Source: Bryobacterales bacterium (lineage in GTDB: Bacteria; Acidobacteriota; Terriglobia; Bryobacterales; Bryobacteraceae). From it: a stretch of DNA of 64,000 nt. The stretch spans positions 1 to 64,000 of the forward strand of contig JAEUQC010000148.1 of assembly GCA_016789905.1 (NCBI GenBank), read 5' to 3'. Position 1 is the first letter of the stretch. Each line of letters starts with the position of its first letter. A program made the translations under genes and the position numbers. Under the pieces are notes generated by a model. It worked only from the letters and a program-made list of their open reading frames with translations. It was not told the DNA's origin and made no database searches. This document shows positions 1 to 8,545 of this stretch, one piece after another.

Positions 1-44
1 ACGTGCTCCAATTCCAACGTAGTCTCCATTCTTAGCCTACCGCC

Positions 45-899
45 TCACGTACTTCGAAACGTAACTGCGAACAGCGCAAACCGGTACAGATACAAGATTC
101 CCAGCGACACTCCCACCAAAACCCCTGCCTTCAACACCGACACCCACAACCGGTTCTGATAAACCGCACGAATCGCCAATGACAGGTATCCACCCAAACA
201 AACCAGCATAATGCTCGAAGCAACCCGGTCCACGGCTGTGTCCGAAGGTGCGATCCCCGCCGATCGCAGTCCCCAAAGTACGACGCTCGCCACCGAACTC
301 GTTACCGACAAATACAGCAGAAAAAACGAATAGTAGTGCAGCGAAAACACCAGATGTTCCACTGCGTACCGCCCCATCCCGAAACTCAAAGCAGCCACCG
401 CCAACGAAAACACCGGCACCATCAGGATCACCATCGATTTCGCTTGGATAGCCGCCTTGGCATCAAACACGGCCCGGTAATTCTCGTACTCTATTCCCCG
501 CTGGGCAATCCTTTCTTTCACCATCTCCCGAGCCAAGTCCTTGTGCGCCGTTCCCGTTATATGCACGTCTAAGTTCGTTGTCAAAGTATTCCAATGGTTC
601 AACGACTGCGTTATGAAAAACAACAAATTCATCACCAGAAAGAACTGCACCGGCGGTAGATACGGCTTACGGCATCCGAGAGCCCAGTCTGCCGTCAACC
701 GCCCCGGGGCCATCACCAGCGTCTTCAGTGTCCGCAGAATCGCCATGTCGAAATGGGAAAACGCTTCGAACGCATGTTCGGCGAAATGAGTCAATGAAAG
801 TGCGTGATGGTCGAATTTGCGTTCGCCGCAATGGGAGCAGTACTCGGCGGTTAGCGTCTTCCCGCAGCTTGCGCAAAGGGGTGTGGTCACGTGGTCCAT
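45..899 (-). CDS. Zinc-ribbon multi-pass membrane protein, DUF3667-like
   Basis: Protein of 284 residues. The N-terminus carries a zinc ribbon (C9-x2-C12 and C21-x2-C24), followed by an amphipathic stretch and about four to five hydrophobic segments over residues 90-284. A Cys4 ribbon ahead of a membrane bundle is the layout of DUF3667-type proteins, whose function is unknown. I start it at the ATG at 899, directly before the ribbon. An open frame extends to 1031, but those extra residues are Arg-rich and run into the neighbouring gene. It lies 37 bp downstream of the DUF2786-like gene on the same strand, so the two may be co-transcribed. The family call is moderately sure; no function can be given. 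Confidence 0.7.
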   Translation of the reverse strand: MDHVTTPLCASCGKTLTAEYCSHCGERKFDHHALSLTHFAEHAFEAFSHFDMAILRTLKTLVMAPGRLTADWALGCRKPYLPPVQFFLVMNLLFFITQSLNHWNTLTTNLDVHITGTAHKDLAREMVKERIAQRGIEYENYRAVFDAKAAIQAKSMVILMVPVFSLAVAALSFGMGRYAVEHLVFSLHYYSFFLLYLSVTSSVASVVLWGLRSAGIAPSDTAVDRVASSIMLVCLGGYLSLAIRAVYQNRLWVSVLKAGVLVGVSLGILYLYRFALFAVTFRST

Positions 900-936
900 A
901 GGTTTGGGCGAATGGCGTTCAATTATGATACCGTCC

Positions 937-1380
937 CTACCCCTCGCGCTCCTTCGCCTCACTCGCGTCGCTGAAAATTTCCTCTCGGATAATCCGGTCC
1001 GTCGCCTCCCGCAAATATTGGTCCAACGCATCCCGCAGTTGGCAATACTCCGGCCACAAGACTTGATTTAAGAACGATTCCTTCACACGCACCATCAGCG
1101 TCGTATGGCGCTGCCTTCGGTATCGGAACGGCGTCAGTCCATACCGCCGGCACAGTGCCGACAGCAGTCGCCGCTGCCACTGATCCGTCAGCGAAAACTG
1201 CATCTCCACGAGCGGCTCCGTGTACACCTTCGCCGGGTCGGGCCGCGCCGTCTTCAATGACTCCTTCACCCGCGCCATCGCGGCCGCCGCCGCCTCACGC
1301 TCCCCCGCGGTTTTCGCACCATCGAACAACGCGGCAATCTTCCGAAGCCGTTCGCGCAGTTGTTCCTCTGTCATCGCCAT
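937..1380 (-). CDS. DUF2786-like hypothetical protein
   Basis: Protein of 147 residues. The N-terminal helical stretch (about residues 1-35, Leu/Ala/Glu-rich with a GEREAAAAAMAR core) resembles the start of DUF2786 proteins. The rest is a mixed, Arg-rich region with a YGLTPFRYRRQR segment and no catalytic motif that I recognise. The ATG at 1380 is chosen because a G-rich ribosome site (GGGGGA) lies just upstream; an ATG two codons later is also possible. It is divergent from the serine hydrolase at 1455 and precedes the zinc-ribbon membrane gene. No role can be assigned from sequence or context. Confidence 0.6.
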   Translation of the reverse strand: MAMTEEQLRERLRKIAALFDGAKTAGEREAAAAAMARVKESLKTARPDPAKVYTEPLVEMQFSLTDQWQRRLLSALCRRYGLTPFRYRRQRHTTLMVRVKESFLNQVLWPEYCQLRDALDQYLREATDRIIREEIFSDASEAKEREG

Positions 1381-1454
1381 TTCTTTTCCCCCATGTACGC
1401 CAGCGACCGCTTGCAACTCCGGCAGCGGGCATTCGTTTCCAGTAGAATCGCCTC

Positions 1455-2474
1455 GTGCCAATGTTATCTCGCCGCGCCCTCTTCGCCTCCCTCTTCGCCC
1501 CCGGCCGCTTCCGCCATGCCGAGTCGATTCTCGAAAAGGCCGTCCACTCCGGCCTACTCCAGGCCGCCGTCCTCCGCGTCGAGCAGCGAGGCGAGATCTT
1601 CGAGCGGGCCTTCGGCCTCGCCCGTCCGGAGTCGCAATTCCTGATCGCCTCCATCACCAAGCCCATGACCGCGACCGCCGTTATGCTGCTCGCCGATCGT
1701 GGCCGTCTCCACTACGAAGACCCCGTTTCCAAGTACATCCCGGGCTTCACCCAGGGTGACCGCGCCAAAGTGACCATTCGCCACCTTCTCACGCACACCT
1801 CCGGTCTGCCCGACATGCTGCCCGATAACATCCCGCTCCGCCAGCGCCAGGCCCCGCTGCGGGCCTTCGTCGATGGCGCCCTCACCACTCCCCTCCTTTT
1901 TGCTCCTGGCGCCCGCACCAGCTACCAAAGCATGGGCATCCTCCTCGCGGCCGTCATCGTTGAAAAGCTCACCGAAAAACCCCTCCCGGCCTTCCTGAAA
2001 GCCGAGCTTTTTCAGCCTCTGCAGATGACCCGCACCGTCCTCGGCGCAGCGCCCGGCGCCGTTAAAATCCAGGTTGAACACGCTGACCCTCCCGGCGGCA
2101 CCCCCGAAACCGCCAGTTGGGACTGGAACAGCGCCTGGTGGCGCTCGCTCGGCGTGCCGTGGGGCGGCGCACACTCCACCGCCGCTGACATCACGAAACT
2201 GCTTCAGGCCTTTCTCCACCCCACCGGGGCCCCGCTCAAGAAAGAGACTGCCCAGCGCATGACCGCCAACCAGAATGCCGGCCTCGACAAACCCTACGGC
2301 ATTGGATGGGCCATTGTGCCCCCCGGATTCGGCCACGGCGGCTCCACTGGCACCTCCTGCTGGGCCCACCCCGGTAAAGACGCTACTTTCGTCCTCCTCA
2401 CCTCACTTCCCGCCAAGGCATCACAAAAGCCCATGATCGAGCCAGTCGCCAATGCCATTCGCGCCGCCCTGTGA
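1455..2474 (+). CDS. Serine hydrolase of the beta-lactamase / class C PBP family
   Basis: Protein of 339 residues with the three signatures of the PF00144 family. These are SxxK (S66-I-T-K69), a Tyr motif Y157-Q-S159 in place of the usual YxN, and H294-G-G in place of KTG. Family members are DD-peptidase or esterase-like enzymes that acylate the SxxK serine. The N-terminal LSRRALFASLFAPG region is short and weakly signal-like, so export is plausible but unproven. The annotated start is GTG at 1455; an ATG two codons on (1461) fits equally well. HGG instead of KTG points to an esterase or peptidase rather than a true beta-lactamase; the substrate is unknown. Confidence 0.88.
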   Translation: MPMLSRRALFASLFAPGRFRHAESILEKAVHSGLLQAAVLRVEQRGEIFERAFGLARPESQFLIASITKPMTATAVMLLADRGRLHYEDPVSKYIPGFTQGDRAKVTIRHLLTHTSGLPDMLPDNIPLRQRQAPLRAFVDGALTTPLLFAPGARTSYQSMGILLAAVIVEKLTEKPLPAFLKAELFQPLQMTRTVLGAAPGAVKIQVEHADPPGGTPETASWDWNSAWWRSLGVPWGGAHSTAADITKLLQAFLHPTGAPLKKETAQRMTANQNAGLDKPYGIGWAIVPPGFGHGGSTGTSCWAHPGKDATFVLLTSLPAKASQKPMIEPVANAIRAAL

Positions 2475-2519
2475 TTGCGGTCACGTACACGCCGCCACCG
2501 CCCGGTGCATACTCAGGGC

Positions 2520-2855
2520 ATGACAACCGCTGCCCCATACACTTTCATCGCTAACGTTGATCCTGCCGCGGTCGTCCCAGACAGCGGTATCCTCAGCCGG
2601 ACGCTTCACAACGACGACCAAAACAAGATTGTCCAATTTACCTTCGCGCCTGGCGCTGAGCTCTCCGCTCACACCGCGCCTTTTCCCGCTTCCATAACCA
2701 TTATTCGCGGCGAAGGCACCCTCCAACTCGGCTCCGACACTCACGAGGTTGGCCCCGGCGCCTTCGCGCAAATGAGCGCCAAACTCGAACATGCCATCCG
2801 CGCTCGCACGGAACTCGTGATGCTGCTCATCATGAACAAAGGAGCCCGCCAATGA
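2520..2855 (+). CDS. Small cupin-domain protein
   Basis: Protein of 111 residues forming a single cupin barrel. The region from FTFAPGAELSAH through ITIIRGEGTLQLG to PGAFAQM shows the two cupin motifs with degenerate metal ligands (one His in motif 1, one His near the end in KLEHAI). Single-domain cupins of this type bind small ligands or detoxify or sense reactive compounds. The start is taken at the ATG at 2520 after a CAGGGC stretch; an in-frame ORF extends to 2475 but has no fold-related sequence. The stop overlaps the start of the hemerythrin gene (ATGA, 2852-2855), so the two are translationally coupled and probably act together. Confidence 0.82.
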   Translation: MTTAAPYTFIANVDPAAVVPDSGILSRTLHNDDQNKIVQFTFAPGAELSAHTAPFPASITIIRGEGTLQLGSDTHEVGPGAFAQMSAKLEHAIRARTELVMLLIMNKGARQ

Positions 2856-3376
2856 TCAATATTCGCACCGCGCCACCCTCGTCTAGCCTCGAATCGCCGG
2901 TCGATCACCTGAACGCTTGCCACCGCCGAATCGAGGAGCGGCTCCTCACCCTGGAGCGGATCGGCCCCCATCTGCGGGAACGCGCCGAGGAGGCCCGCGC
3001 CGCCCTGCAAGCTGTTTTTTGGTTCTTCGATTCCAGCGGTGCCAACCATACCGCCGACGAAGAAGAGAGTTTTTTCCCGCGCTTCGCCGCCCGTGTTTCA
3101 CCCGAAGAACAACAGTTTCTGAACGACCTCCAGATGGAGCACACGAAGGCCGAGTCGATTTACGATCAACTCAAAACCCACGTAGGCGGCATGGCCATGC
3201 CGCCTACTGAGTCCGATCAAGCCATCTATATCGAACTCGCCGCCGCCCTTTGCGCCATTTATCGGCAACACATTCAAAACGAGGATCTGCGCTTCCCCGT
3301 CATTGCAAACCGTACGCTTACCAACGACGATCTCGACGCCATAAGACAGGAGATGAAGCAGCGCCGGGGGCTATAA
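2852..3376 (+). CDS. Hemerythrin HHE domain protein
   Basis: Protein of 174 residues, a four-helix bundle by composition. It has the spaced His/Glu set expected for a di-iron hemerythrin-like site: H19 and H24 in the first helix, H66 with E70-E72 in the second, H97 in the third, and H140 with E144 in the fourth. Such proteins bind oxygen or nitric oxide or serve in iron and redox sensing. It is coupled to the cupin gene by a 4-bp overlap. The aldehyde dehydrogenase gene follows 15 bp later on the same strand, so it may belong to the same transcript. The exact ligand is not predictable. Confidence 0.85.
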   Translation: MINIRTAPPSSSLESPVDHLNACHRRIEERLLTLERIGPHLRERAEEARAALQAVFWFFDSSGANHTADEEESFFPRFAARVSPEEQQFLNDLQMEHTKAESIYDQLKTHVGGMAMPPTESDQAIYIELAAALCAIYRQHIQNEDLRFPVIANRTLTNDDLDAIRQEMKQRRGL

Positions 3377-3391
3377 TGGCTTTCCGCCCCC

Positions 3392-4858
3392 ATGTCTTCA
3401 CTTCTCAACTTCATCGCCGGAAAATGGGTAGCCTCCCACTCCGAGAATGTCCGCCCGGTCCACAACCCAGCCTCGGCCGAAGTCTTGGCGACCGTTGCCC
3501 TTTCCAGCGCCGCGGAGACCCACGCCGCCATTGAATCCGCCCACAATGCATTCGCCGAATGGCGCCGCGTACCCTTAACGGAACGCGTGCAGTTCCTCTT
3601 TCGGTTAAAAGCCAGGCTGGAGGAGGACTTCGAGGAACTCTCCAAAACCATCACACTGGAATGCGGAAAGACTCTCGCCGAGTCCAGAGGGGAGATGCGC
3701 CGCGCCATTGAAAACGTGGAGGTTGCCTGTTCGGCCTCCGTGTTAACGCAAGGCCTCTTTTCGGAAGATATCGCCGCCGGGATTGACGAGTTCACCATTC
3801 GTCAGCCGCTGGGCGTTTGCGCCATTATTGCTCCCTTCAACTTTCCCGGCATGATTCCGTTCTGGTTTCTGCCCTACGCTCTTGTGGCGGGGAATGCCGT
3901 TGTGCTGAAGCCTTCTGAACGTGTGCCGCTTACCATGGCGCATGTATTTCGCATTCTGGAAGAACTGCGGTTTCCCGCCGGCGTTGTCAGCCTGGTGAAC
4001 GGAGGCCGTGAAGCCGTGGATGCACTGCTCGATGATGAGCGGGTTCAGGCGGTCAGCTTCGTTGGCTCATCGGCCACCGCCCGTTACGTCTACGCTCGCG
4101 CCGCCGCAGCCGGCAAGCGAGTCCAGTGTCAGGGTGGCGCCAAAAACCCGATCGTCATCGCCGCCGATGCGCACCTCGATTCCACCACCCAGGTTGTTGC
4201 CGATTCGGCCTTCGGCTGCGCGGGTCAGCGTTGCCTCGCCGCCTCGATGGCCGTTCTAGTGGGCGATGCCCGCGCGCCCTTTCGCGACAGCCTTCGTCAG
4301 GCGGCCGCCAATCGTCTCACCGGATTCGGACTCGACGCGGTCCAGATGGGACCAGTCATTTCCGCCGATAGCAAAACGCGTATCCAAGGCCTCATAGAAA
4401 CGGCTGAACAGGAGGGTGCTCGTGTCACCGTCGATGGCCGCAACGCCAGCATCCGTGGATTTGAAGGCGGCTATTTCCTTAAGCCGACGGTGCTCGAAGG
4501 GCTTCCGCTTGACAGTAACGTCGCCCGCACGGAGATCTTCGGTCCAGTGCTCAGTCTGCATGAGGTGGATGACCTTGATCAAGCTCTGGCGATTATCAAC
4601 CAGGGCCAATACGGCAACATGGCCTGCCTCTTCACGTCGAGCGGCGACCTGGCCCGCCGTTTCCGGTCCGAAGCCGATGTTGGGAATGTCGGCATTAACG
4701 TTGGCGTCGCGGCGCCGATGGCGATGTTCCCGTTCAGCGGCGCCAGGGGCAGCTTCTTCGGCGATCTCCACGGACAGGGCCGCGACGCGTTCCAGTTCTT
4801 CACCAAGCAGAAGGTGGTCGTAGAACGCTGGCCTCGCGCCGTCTCTCGCCTGTTTTAA
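3392..4858 (+). CDS. mmsA: Methylmalonate-semialdehyde dehydrogenase (CoA-acylating)
   Basis: Protein of 488 residues, the usual length. It converts methylmalonate semialdehyde (or malonate semialdehyde) with CoA and NAD+ to propionyl-CoA (or acetyl-CoA) in valine and beta-alanine or inositol breakdown. Diagnostic blocks are IIAPFNFPGMIPFWFLPYA (about 145-163), the catalytic Cys281 in GQRC, and the C-terminal GINVGVAAPMAMFPFSGARG segment. The general-base Glu of ordinary aldehyde dehydrogenases is replaced (Q247 in QGGAKN), as is usual for this CoA-dependent subfamily. The gene is followed after 19 bp by the transhydrogenase, which may supply a semialdehyde substrate. Subfamily assignment is confident; the physiological substrate is inferred. 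Confidence 0.9.
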   Translation: MSSLLNFIAGKWVASHSENVRPVHNPASAEVLATVALSSAAETHAAIESAHNAFAEWRRVPLTERVQFLFRLKARLEEDFEELSKTITLECGKTLAESRGEMRRAIENVEVACSASVLTQGLFSEDIAAGIDEFTIRQPLGVCAIIAPFNFPGMIPFWFLPYALVAGNAVVLKPSERVPLTMAHVFRILEELRFPAGVVSLVNGGREAVDALLDDERVQAVSFVGSSATARYVYARAAAAGKRVQCQGGAKNPIVIAADAHLDSTTQVVADSAFGCAGQRCLAASMAVLVGDARAPFRDSLRQAAANRLTGFGLDAVQMGPVISADSKTRIQGLIETAEQEGARVTVDGRNASIRGFEGGYFLKPTVLEGLPLDSNVARTEIFGPVLSLHEVDDLDQALAIINQGQYGNMACLFTSSGDLARRFRSEADVGNVGINVGVAAPMAMFPFSGARGSFFGDLHGQGRDAFQFFTKQKVVVERWPRAVSRLF

Positions 4859-4877
4859 CTCACGGAGGACCCAATAC

Positions 4878-6167
4878 ATGTCCCGTCACGAATCCGCCTT
4901 TGAAATGGCCACCAGCGCCATCCGCTTCGGGCCCGGCGTCACCCGCGAGGCGGGCATGGACCTTGCCGAACTCGGTGTCCGCAACGCCCTTGTTCTTACC
5001 GATCCGTGGATGCGAACGCTTCCGCCGGTCGCCACGCTGGAGCAGTCGCTCAACGACGCCAAAGTCGGCTACACTCTTTTCGACCGCGTTCGCGTGGAGC
5101 CCACCGACGTGAGCTTCCGGGATGCCATCGACTTCGCGCGCGGCGTCGAGTTTGACGCGATTGTAGCCATCGGCGGCGGTTCCACAATTGATACCGCGAA
5201 GGCCGTCAATCTGTACACCTGCCATCCGCCGGAGGATTTCCTGGATTATGTAAATCCGCCCATTGGCAAAGGAAAACCTGTTCCTGGGGCGGTGAAGCCA
5301 CTTTTCGCCATTCCAACCACCGCGGGCACCGGCAGCGAGACGACCGGCGTCGCCATCTTTGACCTTGCGCATCTCCACGCCAAGACCGGCATCGCCCATC
5401 GGCGCTTGAAGCCGACGTTAGGCTACCTCGACCCGGATAATACGCGTACCATGCCTTCTGCCGTGGCCGCCGCCACCGGGCTCGACGTGCTAAGCCATGC
5501 CATCGAGTCCTACACAGCCGTCCACTATACCGGGCGGCCGTACCCGGAGAGACCGATCCTGCGCCCCGCCTATCAGGGGAACAATCCAATAAGCGATGTC
5601 TGGTCCTTGCAGGCATTGCGTATGGTGGGCGATTACATTGTCCGTGCCGTGGAAGACACGGGCGACGACGAAGCCCGGTCGCAGATGATCCTGGCTTCGG
5701 CCTATGCTGGGGTAGGATTCGGTAACGCCGGTGTGCACCTGCCGCACGGGATGTCGTACCCGGTCTCGGGCATGGTGAAAGGCCGCGGCTACCGCCAGGC
5801 CGGCTATCCCAATTCGCCGGAGATGATCCCACATGGATTCAGCGTAATTTTGAACGCGCCGGCCGTCTTTCGCTTTACTGCCGGTGCTTGCCCGGCGCGG
5901 CATCTGGAAGCCGCGGCCGCGTTGGGAGTTGACACCGCCAGGGCAAACCTTGCGGACGCCGGCAGGATTCTCTCCACCCGCATTGTTGAGTTGATGGAGC
6001 GATTGAAAGTACCGCGGGGCCTGAAGGAATTGGGCTATTCGAGTGCCGATATCCCAGCGCTAGTGGAGGGCACGCTGCCCCAGCACCGCGTTACGAAGTT
6101 GAGCCCACGGCCGGCGACGCCAGAGGATCTTGGACGCCTGTTTGAGGAAACACTGCAAGTCTATTAG
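4878..6167 (+). CDS. Hydroxyacid-oxoacid transhydrogenase (iron-type ADH, ADHFE1-like)
   Basis: Protein of 429 residues of the iron-containing alcohol dehydrogenase fold. Known family members transfer hydride from 4-hydroxybutyrate to 2-oxoglutarate, giving succinate semialdehyde and D-2-hydroxyglutarate, using tightly bound NAD(H). It follows animal ADHFE1 along most of its length: SAFEMA start, RVEPTD, AIGGGSTIDTAKA nucleotide-binding loop (about 95-107), PTTAGTGSETTGVAIFD, FGNAGVHLPHGMSYP metal-binding region, and a LPQHRVTKLSPRP tail. A GGAGG ribosome site sits upstream of the ATG. Co-directional placement 19 bp after mmsA suggests a joint hydroxyacid-to-acyl-CoA route, which is an inference. 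Confidence 0.88.
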   Translation: MSRHESAFEMATSAIRFGPGVTREAGMDLAELGVRNALVLTDPWMRTLPPVATLEQSLNDAKVGYTLFDRVRVEPTDVSFRDAIDFARGVEFDAIVAIGGGSTIDTAKAVNLYTCHPPEDFLDYVNPPIGKGKPVPGAVKPLFAIPTTAGTGSETTGVAIFDLAHLHAKTGIAHRRLKPTLGYLDPDNTRTMPSAVAAATGLDVLSHAIESYTAVHYTGRPYPERPILRPAYQGNNPISDVWSLQALRMVGDYIVRAVEDTGDDEARSQMILASAYAGVGFGNAGVHLPHGMSYPVSGMVKGRGYRQAGYPNSPEMIPHGFSVILNAPAVFRFTAGACPARHLEAAAALGVDTARANLADAGRILSTRIVELMERLKVPRGLKELGYSSADIPALVEGTLPQHRVTKLSPRPATPEDLGRLFEETLQVY

Positions 6168-6171
6168 CCCC

Positions 6172-6188
6172 CGCGGGTACCTCCCGCG
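6172..6188. terminator. Short GC hairpin between convergent genes
   Basis: A 6-bp perfect stem (CGCGGG with CCCGCG) and a 5-nt loop lie exactly between the stop codons of the transhydrogenase (plus) and the sulfatase (minus). There is no T-run on either side, so this is at best a weak or factor-assisted bidirectional terminator. The call rests on position and symmetry only. Confidence 0.35.
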
Positions 6189-7736
6189 CTACTCTGGCTT
6201 ATGCGCGGCGCCCTCTCGGGCTGCAGTTCGCGCTTCCGGGGAAAGGGACGAATTGAAGGAAGCACCAAATCCGGTCGTCTGCCGATAGGGGTAAGCCTTC
6301 CACGGATCGCGGCCTTCGATGCGCGGATCTCCGGTCGCCCGCAGGTCTGTCTCCAGTAATGCCCGCAACTGATGTAGTGCCTCCCGGTGTGTATCACGGG
6401 AAATGATGTTGTTCTCCTGGTCGGGGTCGGACGGCAGGTGGTAGAACTCCTCCGCTGGGCGTTTGCCGACACAGAGCGCCAATTCGCGGGCGAACCGCTT
6501 GGCATTGGCCGGCGCGAGCAACTCGTCCTTCACCGGTGCGCCGTCAATGTCGCCGTGGAACGTCTTGTTGCTCGATACAAAATCGGGGCCGCCTGTCGGC
6601 CAGCGATCCGGTTCAAAGTTGCGAATGTATAGAAAATCCCGTGTCCGCACGCTTCGGGCCGGATATGTCGCGCCATCGGGCCGACAGTAGGTATGCCGCT
6701 CCAGGCCGGCAAGCACATGCCCGCGCGCCACATCGGTTTTGCCGTCCAGCAGCGGGAGTAGGCTTTGCCCTGAGGCGCCGGGCAGGTTCGGAAGGCCGGC
6801 GGCGGAGAGTAGCGTGGATGGGATATCGATGTGACTTACCAAGGCGCTTGTGGTCCGGTCTCCGCGGAACCGGCGGCCCCAGCGCATGGCTAACGGCATC
6901 CGCAGACCGCCGTCGTAGAGATTCACTTTCGCCCGGGGGAACGGCATTCCATTATCGCTGGTGACGACGATCAGCGTGTCGTCCAAAATGGCGCGTTTTT
7001 CCAGCAAATCAAGAACCTTGCCAAGCTGTTGGTCGTACCATTCGATCTCTGAATAGTAGGCCGCCATGTCTCTGCGGGTTGTACCCGTATCGGGAAGGCT
7101 TGACGGAACCCGGATGTTGTTCAATGCGCGGCCCAATCGGTCGCTCGCCGCGGGATCGTAGAGCCGGTGCGGCTCCGTGCTGCCGAGCCAGAAGAAAAAT
7201 GGCTTCGAGGGGTCGCCGTCGTCCAGAAAGTCGGCGAAGTTGGCGGCGTAGTCTCGATCGTCGAGTCCTGGGGCGACAGGCGTGGCGTGCTTCCGCGTGT
7301 TGAACTCTTTGCCGTTTGGATGGCGGCGCAGTCCCGCGGCGCGCCAATCCCCGGGCGCCCAGCCCTTGCCGGTGAAGCCAGTCCGGTACCCCGAATCTTC
7401 GAGCGAATGCGTAAGCAGTGGCAGGCCCGCGGGAATCGTCCCATACAATACGCCTGCTTCACCGGCTTGCCATAGATGCCGCCCTGTCAATAACGCCGTT
7501 CGCGACGGTGTACACGACGGACAGACCGAAAAACTATGAGTGAACAGCACGCCTTCTTTCGCGATACGGTCGAACGCGGGTGTTTGAACGAAATTGTCCC
7601 CGTAGGCACCTGCATGAGGCCAGGATTGATCGTCAGCTACGACCAGAAGGAGATTCGGGCGCGCGGGGTTGCGCCGGGTACAGCCCGCTGTCAGGGCGGC
7701 GGCTCCGGTCAGCCACATGCGTCGCGAAATCGGCAT
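6189..7736 (-). CDS. Sulfatase, Cys-type formylglycine class, lipoprotein-like signal
   Basis: Protein of 515 residues. It hydrolyses sulfate esters after conversion of the Cys in C75-T-P-S-R79 to formylglycine. Other signatures are the metal-binding D35-D36 near the N-terminus, the TEPH segment, and SDNG with a downstream Lys/Asp-rich active-site patch. The first residues have a twin-Arg motif, a hydrophobic run and a lipobox-like LTAGC (Cys19), suggesting export and lipid anchoring. The ATG at 7736 is preferred; the open frame upstream overlaps the ABC ATPase gene. It is the last gene of the operon with the peptide-type ABC transporter (13-bp gap). A maturation enzyme (FGE or anSME) is not in the window. 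Confidence 0.88.
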   Translation of the reverse strand: MPISRRMWLTGAAALTAGCTRRNPARPNLLLVVADDQSWPHAGAYGDNFVQTPAFDRIAKEGVLFTHSFSVCPSCTPSRTALLTGRHLWQAGEAGVLYGTIPAGLPLLTHSLEDSGYRTGFTGKGWAPGDWRAAGLRRHPNGKEFNTRKHATPVAPGLDDRDYAANFADFLDDGDPSKPFFFWLGSTEPHRLYDPAASDRLGRALNNIRVPSSLPDTGTTRRDMAAYYSEIEWYDQQLGKVLDLLEKRAILDDTLIVVTSDNGMPFPRAKVNLYDGGLRMPLAMRWGRRFRGDRTTSALVSHIDIPSTLLSAAGLPNLPGASGQSLLPLLDGKTDVARGHVLAGLERHTYCRPDGATYPARSVRTRDFLYIRNFEPDRWPTGGPDFVSSNKTFHGDIDGAPVKDELLAPANAKRFARELALCVGKRPAEEFYHLPSDPDQENNIISRDTHREALHQLRALLETDLRATGDPRIEGRDPWKAYPYRQTTGFGASFNSSLSPEARTAAREGAAHKPE

Positions 7737-7749
7737 CGAGATAGGTTTA

Positions 7750-8538
7750 TCAGGTGAACCGCGTTCTGGCAAATGGAGACTCGGGCAATGCGGCCAGCAG
7801 CCGCCTGGTATAGGCGTCGCGCGGCGCCGAGAAAAGAGAGTCCACCGGCTGATCTTCAATGATCGTTCCGGCGGAGAGGATTGCAATTCGCGTGCAAATG
7901 GACCGTAGCGCCAGCAGGTCGTGGGAGACAAAGAGGATTGCCGTCCCGTAGACCTGGTTCACCTCGCGAAGCGTCGCGAGCACTTCCTGTTGCGTTAGCA
8001 GGTCCAACGCGCTGGTCACTTCGTCGGCGATGAGCAGCGAGGGGCGGTGCAGTAGCGCCATTGCGATCAGGACCCTTTGCGCCTGGCCGATGCTGATCTG
8101 GGCGGGCATTCGGTTGAGGAACTCGTCCGAATCGGACAAACCGCAACGGGAAAGCAATTCCCGAACGCGAGGCAGGCCCGATGCATTCCAGTCCTTGGCG
8201 TGGATTTCCCATGCCAACTGCAACTGGCGCCGCAGCCGCAGCGCGGGATTCAAAGCCGATTCGGCGCTCTGCATGACGAGCGCAATCCGGCGGCCGCGAA
8301 TCTTCCGCCATTCGCTTTCCGGTGCCGTCAGCAAGTCGCGCCCTTCCAGGCGCAAGCTTCCCTCCGCTTCGGCTCCTTTCCATTGCAGGAGGCGCAGCAG
8401 GGCCAGCCCGAGCGTCGACTTACCGCTTCCGCTCTGGCCGGCAAGACCAACAATCTCACCCGGATCAATCGCCAGCGCCAATGCACGCAGTACCTGCGAG
8501 GCGCCATAACGAACCGAGAGATTGACCTCCAGGAGCAT
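7750..8538 (-). CDS. Peptide/nickel-type ABC transporter ATPase (DppD/OppD-like)
   Basis: Protein of 262 residues that would power import through the two permeases upstream. Walker A is GQSGSGKST (34-42), the signature is ISIGQ (148-152, a variant of LSGGQ), Walker B with catalytic Glu is LLIADE (168-173), and the switch His is H206. The C-terminal DAYTRRLLAALP matches the oligopeptide-family tail, though the protein is shorter than typical DppD (about 320 residues). Only this one ATPase is encoded here, while Dpp/Opp systems usually have two, so it may work as a homodimer or with a distant partner. It lies 7 bp after the binding-protein gene and 13 bp before the sulfatase. Confidence 0.87.
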   Translation of the reverse strand: MLLEVNLSVRYGASQVLRALALAIDPGEIVGLAGQSGSGKSTLGLALLRLLQWKGAEAEGSLRLEGRDLLTAPESEWRKIRGRRIALVMQSAESALNPALRLRRQLQLAWEIHAKDWNASGLPRVRELLSRCGLSDSDEFLNRMPAQISIGQAQRVLIAMALLHRPSLLIADEVTSALDLLTQQEVLATLREVNQVYGTAILFVSHDLLALRSICTRIAILSAGTIIEDQPVDSLFSAPRDAYTRRLLAALPESPFARTRFT

Positions 8539-8545
8539 CCGCCTA

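Noticed and set aside
899..1031. N-terminal extension of the zinc-ribbon membrane protein to 1031
   Set aside because: Arg-rich, no fold, overlaps the end of the DUF2786-like gene; the ribbon starts right after the ATG at 899.
4256..4879. Minus-strand frame of 207 codons inside mmsA
   Set aside because: Antisense shadow of a conserved enzyme; no family features.
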